In this document: positions 34,983 to 44,183 of the stretch, piece after piece
Layout: each line of letters opens with the position of its first letter
Numbering within the stretch: the first letter of the stretch is position 1
Source of the DNA: Ilyomonas sp965219515
Lineage (GTDB): Bacteria > Bacteroidota > Bacteroidia > Chitinophagales > Chitinophagaceae
DNA: 64,000 nt
NCBI GenBank assembly: GCA_965219515.1
Contig: OZ244776.1
Coordinates: 1,488,001 to 1,552,000, forward strand
Direction of reading: 5' to 3'
Program-made: the position numbers and the translations under genes
Notes under the pieces: model-generated
What the model saw: only the letters and a program-made list of their open reading frames with translations
Database searches by the model: none
What the model was told of the DNA's origin: nothing

Positions 34983-37900
34983 ATGAGAAAGAAAAAAATC
35001 AGTAACTACTTGCTGTTGTCTTTTGTGCTGCTGGTTATTCGGCTTGCAGCATCGGCTCAGTCTGCCATTACGGTAGAAGGTACGGTAAGTTCTGCCGACA
35101 GCAACAGCGTTATACAAAGCGCCTCTGTAACGGTAAAAGGAGCCAACAAAGGCATCAGCACAGATGCAAACGGGCACTTCAGGCTAAGCAATGTATCTCC
35201 TTCCGCTACGCTTGTTTTTTCAGCCATTGGTTTCAAAAACCTGTCCGTACAGATAAACGGCAAAACGCAGATTGATGTGTCTCTCGAAACTGCCGAAGCT
35301 ACTACGTTAGATCAGGTTGTGGTAGTAGGATATGGAACGCAGCAGAAAAAAGACCTTACGGGTGCGGTAGCCCAGGTAAAAGTAACGCAGTTGGAAAACG
35401 AAAATCCCAATACGGTTCAGGATGCGCTGCGGGGAAATGTGTCGGGCTTAAACATTTCGCAGGTTAATGCGGCCTCAGCAAAAGGCGGCGGCGATTTACA
35501 GATACGGGGACGGTCATCCATAAATGCCGGCACTTCGCCGTTAATTGTTGTTGACGGCGTCATTTATTACGGTGCGCTTAGCGATATTAACCCGAACGAC
35601 ATTAACACCATTGATGTGTTGAAAGATGCCAGCTCGGCTGCGGTGTTCGGTGCCAAAGCGGCAAGCGGCGTTATCCTCATTACCACCAAGCACGGAACCC
35701 GTGCCAAACCAACCATTACTCTCAATTCAAATGTTGGCTATGGCGAACTTGCCATGAACCAGCCATTGTACGACGGAACCGGTTTTGTTGCCTGGCGTAC
35801 CGATGTGCTAAACAGCATCAACATCAATCACAAGCCTTACCAGTTTGACGACCCGCGAACGCTGCCTTTAGACATTAGTATTGACGACTGGAAAGCATAC
35901 GACAACTCGCAGGGCGACCCGATAGACATCTGGCTGAACCGGCTGAAAATGTATCCGGTAGAAATTGCCAATTACAAAGCCGGCAAACAAACCGACTGGT
36001 ACAATATGATGTTTCACAAAGGTTTCCGGCAGGATCATACCGTTAGCGTTTCAGGTAAAAAAGATGAATTGTCTTATTATATGTCTGCCGGCTATACCGA
36101 TAATACCGGTATTATTCTGGGCGATGATTATCAGGTATTTCGTACGCGCGTAAATCTGGAAGGTAAAATAGCCAGCTATGTAACGGTAGGGTTAAATGCA
36201 CAGTTTGCCGCCCGCGATGAAAGCCAGGTGCCGGTAAACTGGCCGCAAATGGTAAACGCATCGCCGTATGGTGAAAAATACAAAGCCGACAGCATCTCGC
36301 TTCGGGACAGCCCGAACGATGATGTTGGTAACAACATCAATCCGTTTCTCGATTACACCTATACCAACCGGCTTCAGCAAACCAACACGCTGTTTGCTTC
36401 CCTGTATGTAAAAGGGTCTCTGCCATTCGGTTTTTCGTATCAGGTAAACTTTACGCCCAATTTTGAATTTTACCGCTATTTCAACGGTATTTCCGCGCAG
36501 GATTTTCAATATGCGGCACGTAAAGGCGTAGCCACCAGGGTTGATCAGACTTCCTATTACTGGCAGGTGGACAATTTGCTGAAATGGAACAAAAGCTTCG
36601 GCAGGCACGACATTGATTTTACATTTCTGCTGAATGCAGAAAAGTTCAAATCATGGCGCGACCAGATGGACAATGAAGGATTTGATCCCAACGATAATTT
36701 AAGTTATCACAACATCGGGGCAGGCATCAAGCCGGTTATCAGCAGCGACGACCAGTATAGTACCGGCGATGCATTGATGGGAAGACTAAATTACACATAC
36801 GATGATAAATATTTGCTAACCGCTTCCTTCCGAAGAGATGGCTATTCGGCATTCGGGCAGGAAAATCCCCGCGCCGATTTTCCTTCCATCGCTTTGGGCT
36901 GGATATTTACCCAGGAAAACTTCATAAAAGCCAAATGGCTGAACTACGGCAAACTACGGGCTTCGTGGGGCAAAAACGGCAACCGCGACATTGGCCGCTA
37001 TGTAGCCTTGTCTAACTTAAACACCGGAAAATATCAGTATATCAAACCTGATGGTTCTGTTGTGCTGGTATCTCAGTTATACGTAAACCAGTTGGGCAAT
37101 CCCAGTCTGAAATGGGAAAAAACAACCTCCTTTGATATCGGTTTCGACTTTTCGGTGTTGAACAACAGGCTCGGCGGAACGGTGGATGTTTATAAGAAAG
37201 AAACAAAAGACCTGCTCATTCTTCGCGCCCTGCCCGATGTTACCGGATTTTCAAATGTATGGGATAATATCGGCGAAGTAGATAACAAAGGAATTGAACT
37301 TAGCCTTAACAGTACCAATATTAAAACGCAGAATTTTGCCTGGAAATCTGTGGCTACTTTTTCACTCAACAGAAATGAGATTGTTCATCTGTATGGTCCG
37401 GTAGATGTTATTGATCCCGTTACCGGAAAAGTAACCGGACAAATAGAAAGAGACGATGTAGCCAACCGCCGGTTTATTGGTCATGATATAGATGAAATCT
37501 GGGATTTGAAGGTGCTTGGCATCTGGCAGGAAAAAGAAGTGGATGATGCTGCCAAATATGGCGTGCGTCCCGGCGATTTTAAAGTTGAGGATGTAAACGG
37601 TGATGGCAAATATTCTGATGCCGACAGGCAGTTTTTAGGTTACAGAACGCCAAGATTTCAATGGTCGCTGAGAAACGAATTCAGCTACCGGAATTTCGAT
37701 TTTTCTTTCCTGCTGTATTCAAACTGGGGACAAAAGGATAATTTCAACCAGGCAAAAAACAACAACGGTTTTATTGACCGTTCAAACTCGTATATTTTTC
37801 CGTACTGGACGCCCGATAACCCGCGCGACGATTACGCCCGGTTGTTCTCAAGCAATGGCAGTGCGGCTTTCAGCGTATATCGCAAAACATCTTTTATCCG

Positions 37901-38120
37901 TCTCAGCACCGTGGCGTTGGCTTATACGCTGCCAACAACATTGGTTGACAAAGCTAAAATACAAAGCGTAAAAATATTCGCCAACGTGACCAATGCCGCC
38001 CTTTATGCGCCCGACTGGAACTTCTGGGATCCTGAATACCGCAACAGAGATGGCAACGGCAATATTTCTACCGGCATTCCTCCGCGCTATTATTCATTGG
38101 GCATTAATGTTACGTTTTAA
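34983..38120 (+). CDS. SusC/RagA-type TonB-linked outer-membrane transporter
   Basis: A 1,045-residue protein of normal SusC size. It has a signal peptide (residues 1-25, ending AASAQS), a carboxypeptidase-regulatory-like beta-domain (TVEGTVSSADSNSVIQSASV), the link VVVVGYGTQQKKDLTGAVAQ, a plug with GTSPLIVVDGV, and a 22-strand barrel ending YYSLGINVTF. It imports an oligosaccharide or glycoside using TonB energy together with the following SusD. The transported sugar cannot be read from sequence; no glycoside hydrolase is encoded in this operon. Confidence 0.96.
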   Translation: MRKKKISNYLLLSFVLLVIRLAASAQSAITVEGTVSSADSNSVIQSASVTVKGANKGISTDANGHFRLSNVSPSATLVFSAIGFKNLSVQINGKTQIDVSLETAEATTLDQVVVVGYGTQQKKDLTGAVAQVKVTQLENENPNTVQDALRGNVSGLNISQVNAASAKGGGDLQIRGRSSINAGTSPLIVVDGVIYYGALSDINPNDINTIDVLKDASSAAVFGAKAASGVILITTKHGTRAKPTITLNSNVGYGELAMNQPLYDGTGFVAWRTDVLNSININHKPYQFDDPRTLPLDISIDDWKAYDNSQGDPIDIWLNRLKMYPVEIANYKAGKQTDWYNMMFHKGFRQDHTVSVSGKKDELSYYMSAGYTDNTGIILGDDYQVFRTRVNLEGKIASYVTVGLNAQFAARDESQVPVNWPQMVNASPYGEKYKADSISLRDSPNDDVGNNINPFLDYTYTNRLQQTNTLFASLYVKGSLPFGFSYQVNFTPNFEFYRYFNGISAQDFQYAARKGVATRVDQTSYYWQVDNLLKWNKSFGRHDIDFTFLLNAEKFKSWRDQMDNEGFDPNDNLSYHNIGAGIKPVISSDDQYSTGDALMGRLNYTYDDKYLLTASFRRDGYSAFGQENPRADFPSIALGWIFTQENFIKAKWLNYGKLRASWGKNGNRDIGRYVALSNLNTGKYQYIKPDGSVVLVSQLYVNQLGNPSLKWEKTTSFDIGFDFSVLNNRLGGTVDVYKKETKDLLILRALPDVTGFSNVWDNIGEVDNKGIELSLNSTNIKTQNFAWKSVATFSLNRNEIVHLYGPVDVIDPVTGKVTGQIERDDVANRRFIGHDIDEIWDLKVLGIWQEKEVDDAAKYGVRPGDFKVEDVNGDGKYSDADRQFLGYRTPRFQWSLRNEFSYRNFDFSFLLYSNWGQKDNFNQAKNNNGFIDRSNSYIFPYWTPDNPRDDYARLFSSNGSAAFSVYRKTSFIRLSTVALAYTLPTTLVDKAKIQSVKIFANVTNAALYAPDWNFWDPEYRNRDGNGNISTGIPPRYYSLGINVTF

Positions 38121-38141
38121 TCAAGGCTAAAAGATTTCAAT

Positions 38142-39968
38142 ATGAAAAATCAATCAAAAAAATCAATACTTGCGATTATCAATTGTTTGATCCTGCTTGG
38201 GTTAAGCAATTGCTCGAAAGACAGGCTGAAACCCAAACCGCTTTCCTTTTACGAACCGTCGGAAACTTATGTGGATGCTGCGGCCATGCGGGCTGCGCTG
38301 GTTTCATGCGCCAGAAATTTGCGGAATGAATATTACGGAGATAATCCGCCGATATTAACCGAAATGGTATTTTCGGAAGTTACGGTAGAAGGCACAACCG
38401 ATAAATCGGGCCCGGCGCAGGATTTAAATCTGGTGATTACGCCCGATCAGGCAATTTACAATGATGCGGATCATGCCCGCATTTATTATTACTGGAGCGA
38501 AGGTTACAGAGGCATTAAATACGCCAATACGGTTATCTCCCGCATTGATGATGCTGCCTATTCTTCGCCCGAAGAACGCAATGCCATTTTAGGCTCCGCT
38601 TATTTTCATCGCGCCATGCGGTATTATCGTTTAACCAATCAGTTTGGCGATGTACCAGCCGTTATGACCGAAATTACAGAACCTCAACTTGATTTTTTTA
38701 CCACCAAACGCGAAGTGATTCTGGAAAAAATGAAAACAGATCTTGATTCGGCCAAGTTGTGGGTATCTGATAATGTAAACCGCGGCGAAGTAACCAAAGG
38801 CGCGGTGCTTCATTTATTAACCAAAATAAATCTGGCTCTCGGCAAATTTGATGATGCCATTCAGTCGGCTTCGGAAATCATCAACGGCGGAAACTATGCT
38901 TTAATGCGGCAGCCTTTTGGTGCCACCAAGAAAAATGTAATCTGGGATCTGCACCGGCCGGAAAATAAATCGTTGGGCGAAAACAAAGAAGGGTTGTATA
39001 TGATTATAGACAGGTTTGGCGACGGCGGTTATGATGGCGGTATGCGAATCATGCGCCAGGCGGTGCCTTATTGGGGTACGAATATCACCACACCTTCCGG
39101 TAAAAAAGGAACCAACGACGGCGTATCTGTTTCCTTTGTGCAATCTTCCCTATATGGTCGGGGTATCGGCAGATGCCGCCCAACCAATTACAGCCAGTGG
39201 GACATCTGGACCGACACAAGCGATCTTCGCCATGCAAAAGGCAACTGGGTAAAGATGGAAGATTTACTTTACAACAACGACGGCGCTTTAAAAAACAGCG
39301 ACGGAACAACAGATGCTTATTACCTGAAAAATCTGCAGGAATACAATAGTTCAGGCGGTTTGCTTTGCGTAGATACCATCCGAAGCTGGTTTGGCTGGCC
39401 GCAATACAAGGTATTTATTCCTGATAATGAAAATACTCCCATGCAGGGCGGACATACCGACTGGTACATATTCAGGCTGGCGGAAACATACCTGCTGAGA
39501 GCGGAAGCGTATTTCTGGAAAGGCGATCTGCAAAGCGCCGCAAACGATATTAATGAAGTAAGAACACGCGCAGGCTGTGCGCCCATAACACCCGATAAAG
39601 TAAACATGGGTTTTATTTTAGACGAAAGAGCAAGAGAATTATTTTATGAAGAACCGCGCAAAACGGAGCTTACCCGTATCGCATATCTTTTTGCAATGAC
39701 CGGCACACCTGCCGAAAACGGCAAGTCGTATTCATTGGAAAATTTTTCTGACAACAATTATTTCTACGATCGAATCATCGCCAAAAATAATTTTTACCGG
39801 GACGGCAACATCACCAATCACGGCGATAAATACACCATCAGTCCGTATCACGTATTGTGGCCGGTACCCACGGTTTCTATACAAGGCAGCACGTATGGTC
39901 ATATCAATCAAAATAAAGGTTACGTAGGTTATGAAACCAATGTGCCGCCACTGACAGAAATTCCGTAA
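38142..39968 (+). CDS. SusD/RagB-type surface glycan-binding lipoprotein
   Basis: A 608-residue lipoprotein (CLILLGLSNCSKD leader). It shows SusD features: YWSEGYRGIKYANTVISRID, ILGSAYFHRAMRYYRLTNQFG with the TPR-like helix, YIFRLAETYLLRAEAYFWKG and NDINEVRTRAGCAPI followed by FILDERARELFYEEPRKTEL. It forms the lid of the SusC channel. It follows susC by 21 bp. Confidence 0.95.
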   Translation: MKNQSKKSILAIINCLILLGLSNCSKDRLKPKPLSFYEPSETYVDAAAMRAALVSCARNLRNEYYGDNPPILTEMVFSEVTVEGTTDKSGPAQDLNLVITPDQAIYNDADHARIYYYWSEGYRGIKYANTVISRIDDAAYSSPEERNAILGSAYFHRAMRYYRLTNQFGDVPAVMTEITEPQLDFFTTKREVILEKMKTDLDSAKLWVSDNVNRGEVTKGAVLHLLTKINLALGKFDDAIQSASEIINGGNYALMRQPFGATKKNVIWDLHRPENKSLGENKEGLYMIIDRFGDGGYDGGMRIMRQAVPYWGTNITTPSGKKGTNDGVSVSFVQSSLYGRGIGRCRPTNYSQWDIWTDTSDLRHAKGNWVKMEDLLYNNDGALKNSDGTTDAYYLKNLQEYNSSGGLLCVDTIRSWFGWPQYKVFIPDNENTPMQGGHTDWYIFRLAETYLLRAEAYFWKGDLQSAANDINEVRTRAGCAPITPDKVNMGFILDERARELFYEEPRKTELTRIAYLFAMTGTPAENGKSYSLENFSDNNYFYDRIIAKNNFYRDGNITNHGDKYTISPYHVLWPVPTVSIQGSTYGHINQNKGYVGYETNVPPLTEIP

Positions 39969-39985
39969 AAAAATTTAAGAAAGCA

Positions 39986-40018
39986 GAAAGTAAATTAAAG
40001 TAAGCCTGTTTTACTTTC
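39986..40018 (+). terminator. Possible terminator after susD; rest of gap to 40283
   Basis: GAAAGTAAA (39986-39994) and TTTACTTTC (40010-40018) pair over 9 bp with a 15-base loop, and a T-rich run begins shortly after. The remaining 265 bp to the IS remnant hold only a twice-repeated CCGGAGGAAA motif and no gene that can be supported. Confidence 0.4.
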
Positions 40019-40283
40019 TCAATTTCGTTTTTTAATGGTATATTTTATCAGGTGTTAAGCAGTCAATCAAAACTAACCGGAGGAAAAGACGTTTAGTGTT
40101 ACGGGTGGCAGGGAAATGAAAACGTGAGTATTAAAACCGCCGGAGGAAAGAAGTTTAATTGATTTGCAATAATAACCGGAAACAATGACTTTGAGTTCAA
40201 AACAACGTATGATATCATTGACATCGCCTTTATTGTAAAACAACCCAACAACTTTTCATACACCCTTAAAAAGCACACAGTTA

Positions 40284-40727
40284 TTGTTCCTGACAATGCA
40301 GGCTTCTTTACAACAGGTAGAAAAGCTAACAGGCAGTGCGCCGCGTACTGCATCGGCAGACAGAGGTTACAGAGGCATTACCCAAATTGGAGAAACGCAA
40401 ATACAGATAATACCTAAACCTTTCAATGATAAAATACAAAGCAAATACAGGCAGCGTAAACTCAAAAAATTGTTTAAAAGAAGATCAGCTATAGAGCCGG
40501 TTATCGGTCATCTGAAAGTTAACCATCGCTTAAGCCGCAATTTTTATAAAGGAATATTCGGAGATAATATTAATGTAATGCTTAGTGCAACAGCTTTTAA
40601 CTTTAAAAGAATGATGAATATGTGGAAGCAGATATTTTTGTCTCTTTTGCAGCGCATTTTTTTTGCACTGCAAAAAGTATTTTTTTCTTACCATAATTTT
40701 TTAACTCAAGCTGAAACCACTTCTTAA
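40284..40727 (+). pseudogene. IS5-superfamily transposase remnant (C-terminal third)
   Basis: 147 codons corresponding to the C-terminal part of a DDE transposase: SLQQVEKLTGSAPRTASADR followed by GYRG (second catalytic aspartate region), then KKLFKRRSAIEPVIGHLKVN with the catalytic glutamate, and HRLSRNFYKGIFGDNINVML. The N-terminal two thirds are missing and the first codon is only a TTG. Terminal repeats were not found. It marks the boundary between the sugar operon and the RHS island. Confidence 0.82.
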
Positions 40728-40796
40728 GGGCTGACTATTTATTAATAATTAAAGTGTTAGTGAAATGCAGTTATAAAAAAAATTATTCAATTTTAA

Positions 40797-41795
40797 TTAA
40801 ATCTTCGTTACAGATACTGTTTTATCAATAATAATTTCTACCGGAATATCTCTACCCATAACTTGCATTTCACCTTTTAAATTTGTTTTAGACTTCTCGT
40901 TGGTTATCATACCCGAACTGATTGCTAAGTGATAATCAGTATAACTTTTGCCTTGCAGGTTAGCTGTTACTTGAGTTCCCATTATAAGAGTGTTTTTTTT
41001 GCTATTGCTTATTAGCCGAGCCGAAGCACTAATCTTAGCCCGATTGTTATCTGTATTTTCCAGCTTGTACTGAGTAATTGCGGAAACAAAAATTGGCATT
41101 GATTGAGTTGTATTCTTAGTCCAGGTATCTCCAGTTTGAAGAATTGAAGAAGGAAGCATGTTTTCCTCTTGCGTCAAATTATCCTTAACAAAATTTTCTC
41201 CAAACATACCGTTTAACTGATTTTCAAGTTGTTGTTTCTGAGCTTCATCAGATATCTGAAGCTGCGAAATGATTTGGTTTGTCAGTTCTCTATAGCCATT
41301 TATGGTAATTAGTTCTCCTTTCTTATTGATGATAATAAAAAATGATCGGTCTTTCAGGGCGGATAAGAGCTTTTCACTGGCATTAAATGAGTATTTATTG
41401 TCAGCATCCATTTCCTGCGTTACATCTCCTTTTTTTATTAACGTATGCATTTTTTTGTAAATAACCTGTATAACATATTTATCGGCTGTATCTGATATCA
41501 CTTTATATACTAATCCAATTTCTGAAGCATTACTATTATCAACTTTTTTTCCTTGAAATTCAACATTTATATGCATATATGTATTGATATTATAATAATA
41601 TTTATCTCCTGAGTTCAGATGAAATCGAAAATGATATTTTGTTTCTCCCTCGTCTTTTGACATAATATTTCGCAAACTTGCAGAATTTTCAGTAGTAACT
41701 TTATTAGTAGTATTGGTTACTTGTTTGCATGCAATCAACAAAAATGAAATTAAAACTATAGATAGTAAATTTTGAGTTGCCAAAAAAATTCTCAT
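40797..41795 (-). CDS. DUF6263-like lipoprotein
   Basis: A 332-residue protein from the ATG at 41795, with a lipoprotein leader (LLSIVLISFLLIACKQ). The central part KYHFRFHLNSGDKYYYNINT and the C-terminal ILQTGDTWTKNTTQSMP and SGMITNEKSKTNLKGEM match a Bacteroidota family of secreted beta-rich proteins with no known activity (DUF6263 in general annotation). An upstream start would add 14 residues without a signal function. It follows the RHS remnants on the same strand, but no functional link can be shown. Confidence 0.65.
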   Translation of the reverse strand: MRIFLATQNLLSIVLISFLLIACKQVTNTTNKVTTENSASLRNIMSKDEGETKYHFRFHLNSGDKYYYNINTYMHINVEFQGKKVDNSNASEIGLVYKVISDTADKYVIQVIYKKMHTLIKKGDVTQEMDADNKYSFNASEKLLSALKDRSFFIIINKKGELITINGYRELTNQIISQLQISDEAQKQQLENQLNGMFGENFVKDNLTQEENMLPSSILQTGDTWTKNTTQSMPIFVSAITQYKLENTDNNRAKISASARLISNSKKNTLIMGTQVTANLQGKSYTDYHLAISSGMITNEKSKTNLKGEMQVMGRDIPVEIIIDKTVSVTKI

Positions 41796-41924
41796 GTAAT
41801 TAATTTTGATCAAATGTAAAAACCGATTATAAAACAATTTTTAGTTATGATTAAATTATAATTAAACTTTTAGCAACTGTTGACCATGGCGGATTAATTC
41901 TAAATTCAATCCCCTATTACCGGG

Positions 41925-42200
41925 CTTTACGCTGCTGATGCTGGCTATCTTCAGCCCGTAAGCGTAGTAGTGGTTTTCTTCAATGATGTTGCCTGCTGCA
42001 CCTGCACCCGGAAGTTGTCAAAGTACACGTTCCCGTCGCTGCGGTTGCTTAGGTACGCATATACGTAGCCGTTCTTCGGTGCTTTTACCGGGGCGATCGT
42101 AATTGAGCTGCCATTGGCAGCCGTTGTCCCTGTTATCTGTTGTGAATACGCTCCGCGATCAGCAGCCGAAACAAAGTTGAACCGCTCATCAAAAAGGGGA
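41925..42200 (-). pseudogene. RHS core remnant
   Basis: Minus-strand translation gives LFDERFNFVSAADRG, then KAPKNGYVYAYLSNRSDGNV followed by YFDNF, the same core as in the full-length RHS toxin at 53 kb. A frameshift in the QVQ-GNIIEENHYYAYGLKI section breaks it, and similarity stops at ISSVK. No tip domain follows. It begins right after the immunity-like gene at 42233, as the other cassettes do. Confidence 0.78.
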
Positions 42201-42232
42201 TTTCAGTATAATCATAAATGGCAAGTATTAGA

Positions 42233-42511
42233 TTACATACCTTCATATATACCAAGACACGCTAAGACATAATAACAATAACTATCATAAATTATGGGTT
42301 CTTTTAAGAATGAATTTAGTATCATAAGTTGAGATTCACTAATTTTATAAGGATCGTATAACAATGGATCCCCGCTCTCATTAGGTTTAAATATCGTGAG
42401 GAGCTGTTCCAGTGAAATATGATCAATATTAAAGGCAGCTATTTCTTTATTGTTCTCTCTATCAAAGACTTCGATTTCTCTTTCGACTCTGAGAAGTTTA
42501 TTAGGTATCAT
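42233..42511 (-). CDS. Small immunity-like protein for the E3-like toxin tip
   Basis: A 92-residue acidic protein, LLRVEREIEVFDRENNKEIA, then SGDPLLYDPYKISESQ. The pattern of a short beta-hairpin start and a DPLLYDPY section resembles a small family found as immunity or orphan genes near polymorphic toxins (DUF7683-like), but the match is by eye only. It starts 13 bp after the end of the E3-like toxin piece on the same strand, the place where a cognate immunity gene is expected. Confidence 0.6.
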   Translation of the reverse strand: MIPNKLLRVEREIEVFDRENNKEIAAFNIDHISLEQLLTIFKPNESGDPLLYDPYKISESQLMILNSFLKEPIIYDSYCYYVLACLGIYEGM

Positions 42512-42524
42512 GTTTTTATTATAG

Positions 42525-42962
42525 TTATAATAGTAATAAAATAGCTAAGACTTCGACGATTTCGGCAGTTGTTATACCACTTGTAACAATAGCTCCTGTA
42601 GCAACACCAGCAGTCGCACCTACTGCTATAGCTTTTGGATAAAGTTTAGGAGAAAATTTATAAGTCCACCTCTTCGGTTTAGCCGGAGATCTTGGATTCG
42701 GTTTTCCCGTTTTAGGATCAAAACCACCCCAATGTGAACCAGGTGCTCCGCCTTTGTCATATTTTTCAACTTCCCCTTTTTCTTTATCCCATTCTAATAT
42801 TTTACCATCTTCGTCATACCATCTCCACCTATCACTTTCAGGATGATATACAGCAGGACCAGTTCCCGGAAAACCGGGTAAGCCCTTCTTTTTATATTCC
42901 TTTGGGACGGGTGTATAATTTTTAATAGGATCCTTGATAGATTTGGACTTTGGAAAATAACC
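42525..42962 (-). pseudogene. 3' part of disrupted RHS toxin: colicin-E3-like ribonuclease tip
   Basis: An open minus-strand frame of about 146 codons, not starting at a start codon because IS630 is inserted in front of it. It encodes GLPGFPGTGPAVYHPESDRW, then DEDGKILEWDKEKGEVEKYD and GGFDPKTGKPNP. This lines up with the cytotoxic domain of colicin E3 (KIYEWDSQHGELEGY ... SFDPKTGNQ), an RNase that cuts 16S rRNA. The first catalytic Asp and both Glu are kept; the His is Lys here. A hydrophobic tail (ending EIVEVLAILLLL) follows. The 5' part lies at 45287-45934. Confidence 0.75.
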
Positions 42963-43022
42963 TAGTGCTCAATCAGCATAGTTTTTAAATAGACATAGCT
43001 TTGTGGTATAAACTGAGAAGCG

Positions 43023-43499
43023 ATGGGTAAGATAAAGGTACAGTTGAGTGAAGGGGACAAACTTTATTTGAACAGCTATGTAAGCAAAGGAAACCATTCT
43101 GCCAGAGCCATACGGCGAGCCCGCATGCTGCTGATGCTGGACAAAGCAGGTAAAAATCAAAAACAAATAGCCCGGGATTGTAGCTGCAGTGAGGGCACGG
43201 TAACTAATATTTTAAAACGCTATGAGCAGTGCAAGGGCGTAATAAAGGAGGTGTTGGAAGAAAAGCCCCGTAGTGGTCAGCCTACCATCATCACCCCGCA
43301 GCTGGAAGCAAATATTACCGCCCTTGCCTGCTCGGAAGAGGGACCCGATGGACGCAGCAATTGGACATTAGACCTGATAGCAGACAAAATGGTCAGCGAT
43401 GGTCTTGCCGTGCACTTAAGCTATGAGACGGTGCGCAAGGTTTTAAAAAAAGCAAACTCAAGCCGTGGCTTAAAAAGCAGTGGTGCATCTCTAAAGTAG
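43023..43499 (+). CDS. IS630 transposase, ORF A (HTH part), copy A
   Basis: A 158-residue frame with two helix-turn-helix segments (KNQKQIARDCSCSEGTVTNI and LSYETVRKVLKKA). A run of seven A at 43445-43451, read A AAA AAA G in frame, allows a -1 shift. After the shift the protein continues KLKPWLKKQWCISKVDGQYL and joins ORF B without a stop. The full transposase is therefore probably made by programmed frameshifting. Confidence 0.85.
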   Translation: MGKIKVQLSEGDKLYLNSYVSKGNHSARAIRRARMLLMLDKAGKNQKQIARDCSCSEGTVTNILKRYEQCKGVIKEVLEEKPRSGQPTIITPQLEANITALACSEEGPDGRSNWTLDLIADKMVSDGLAVHLSYETVRKVLKKANSSRGLKSSGASLK

Positions 43500-43519
43500 A
43501 TGGTCAGTATCTGGCAAAC

Positions 43520-44161
43520 ATGGAAGGGGTGTTGCGCCTTTACAGCCAGCAGCAGCAGCAAGGTGTAGTCAGACTTTGTATGGATGAACGTCCCTGCCAG
43601 TTGTTAAGCAATGTGATAATGCCGCTGCCGCCAAAGCCAGCAATGCCAAAGCGTATAGATAATGAGTATAAAAGAGAGGGCACCTGCGTAGTGCTGCTGG
43701 CTTATGATATAGACAAGGGCATCCGCTACACGGAAGTAAAACAGCAACGAACTAAAAAGGACTATGCTGAATTTATAGACAACATCATCACGGAGCATTA
43801 CAGCAATGCACACACCATAAAGCTGGTGCAGGATAACTTAAATACGCACACCAAAGGTTCATTTTATGAGCATCTGCCGTTGCAAAGAGCCGGAGAACTG
43901 GCTACCATAATTGACTTTGTATATACGCCAAAGCACGGTTCCTGGCTGAATATGGCAGAGATAGAGTTCTCTGCCCTTGCCAGGCAATGTTTGGACAACC
44001 GCATTGCCACCATAACACAAATGAACCAATGCGTACAATCCTGGACTGACCACAGAAATCTTCATCACCTGAAAATACACTGGAGCTTTACTGTTGACCA
44101 TGCCAGAGATAAAATGGCTTCGCAATACCTAAAAGCTAATCACAAAAACTATGCTGATTGA
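43520..44161 (+). CDS. IS630 transposase, ORF B (DDE part), copy A
   Basis: 213 residues visible from an internal start. Catalytic residues are D in RLCMDERPCQLL, D in KLVQDNLNTHT and E in GSWLNMAEIEFSALARQ. It is read in the -1 phase relative to ORF A. The copy at 46 kb differs by one residue (CMDERL instead of CMDERP), caused by one base change at 43593. Confidence 0.9.
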   Translation: MEGVLRLYSQQQQQGVVRLCMDERPCQLLSNVIMPLPPKPAMPKRIDNEYKREGTCVVLLAYDIDKGIRYTEVKQQRTKKDYAEFIDNIITEHYSNAHTIKLVQDNLNTHTKGSFYEHLPLQRAGELATIIDFVYTPKHGSWLNMAEIEFSALARQCLDNRIATITQMNQCVQSWTDHRNLHHLKIHWSFTVDHARDKMASQYLKANHKNYAD

Positions 44162-44183
44162 GCACTAGATTAGAACTTTTTAT

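Larger units (their letters stand above)
42965..44165 (+). mobile_element. IS630-family insertion sequence, copy A
   Basis: A 1,201-bp element with terminal inverted repeats GTGCTCAATCAGCATAGTTT (plus two more bases) at both ends, flanked by TA on each side (42963-42964 and 44166-44167), as expected for the TA target duplication of IS630 elements. It holds two overlapping reading phases for one transposase. An almost identical copy lies inverted at 45949-47149. Confidence 0.93.

Noticed and set aside
40099..40353. 84-codon minus-strand frame at the IS remnant
   Set aside because: It overlaps the transposase remnant in antisense and has no supporting features.
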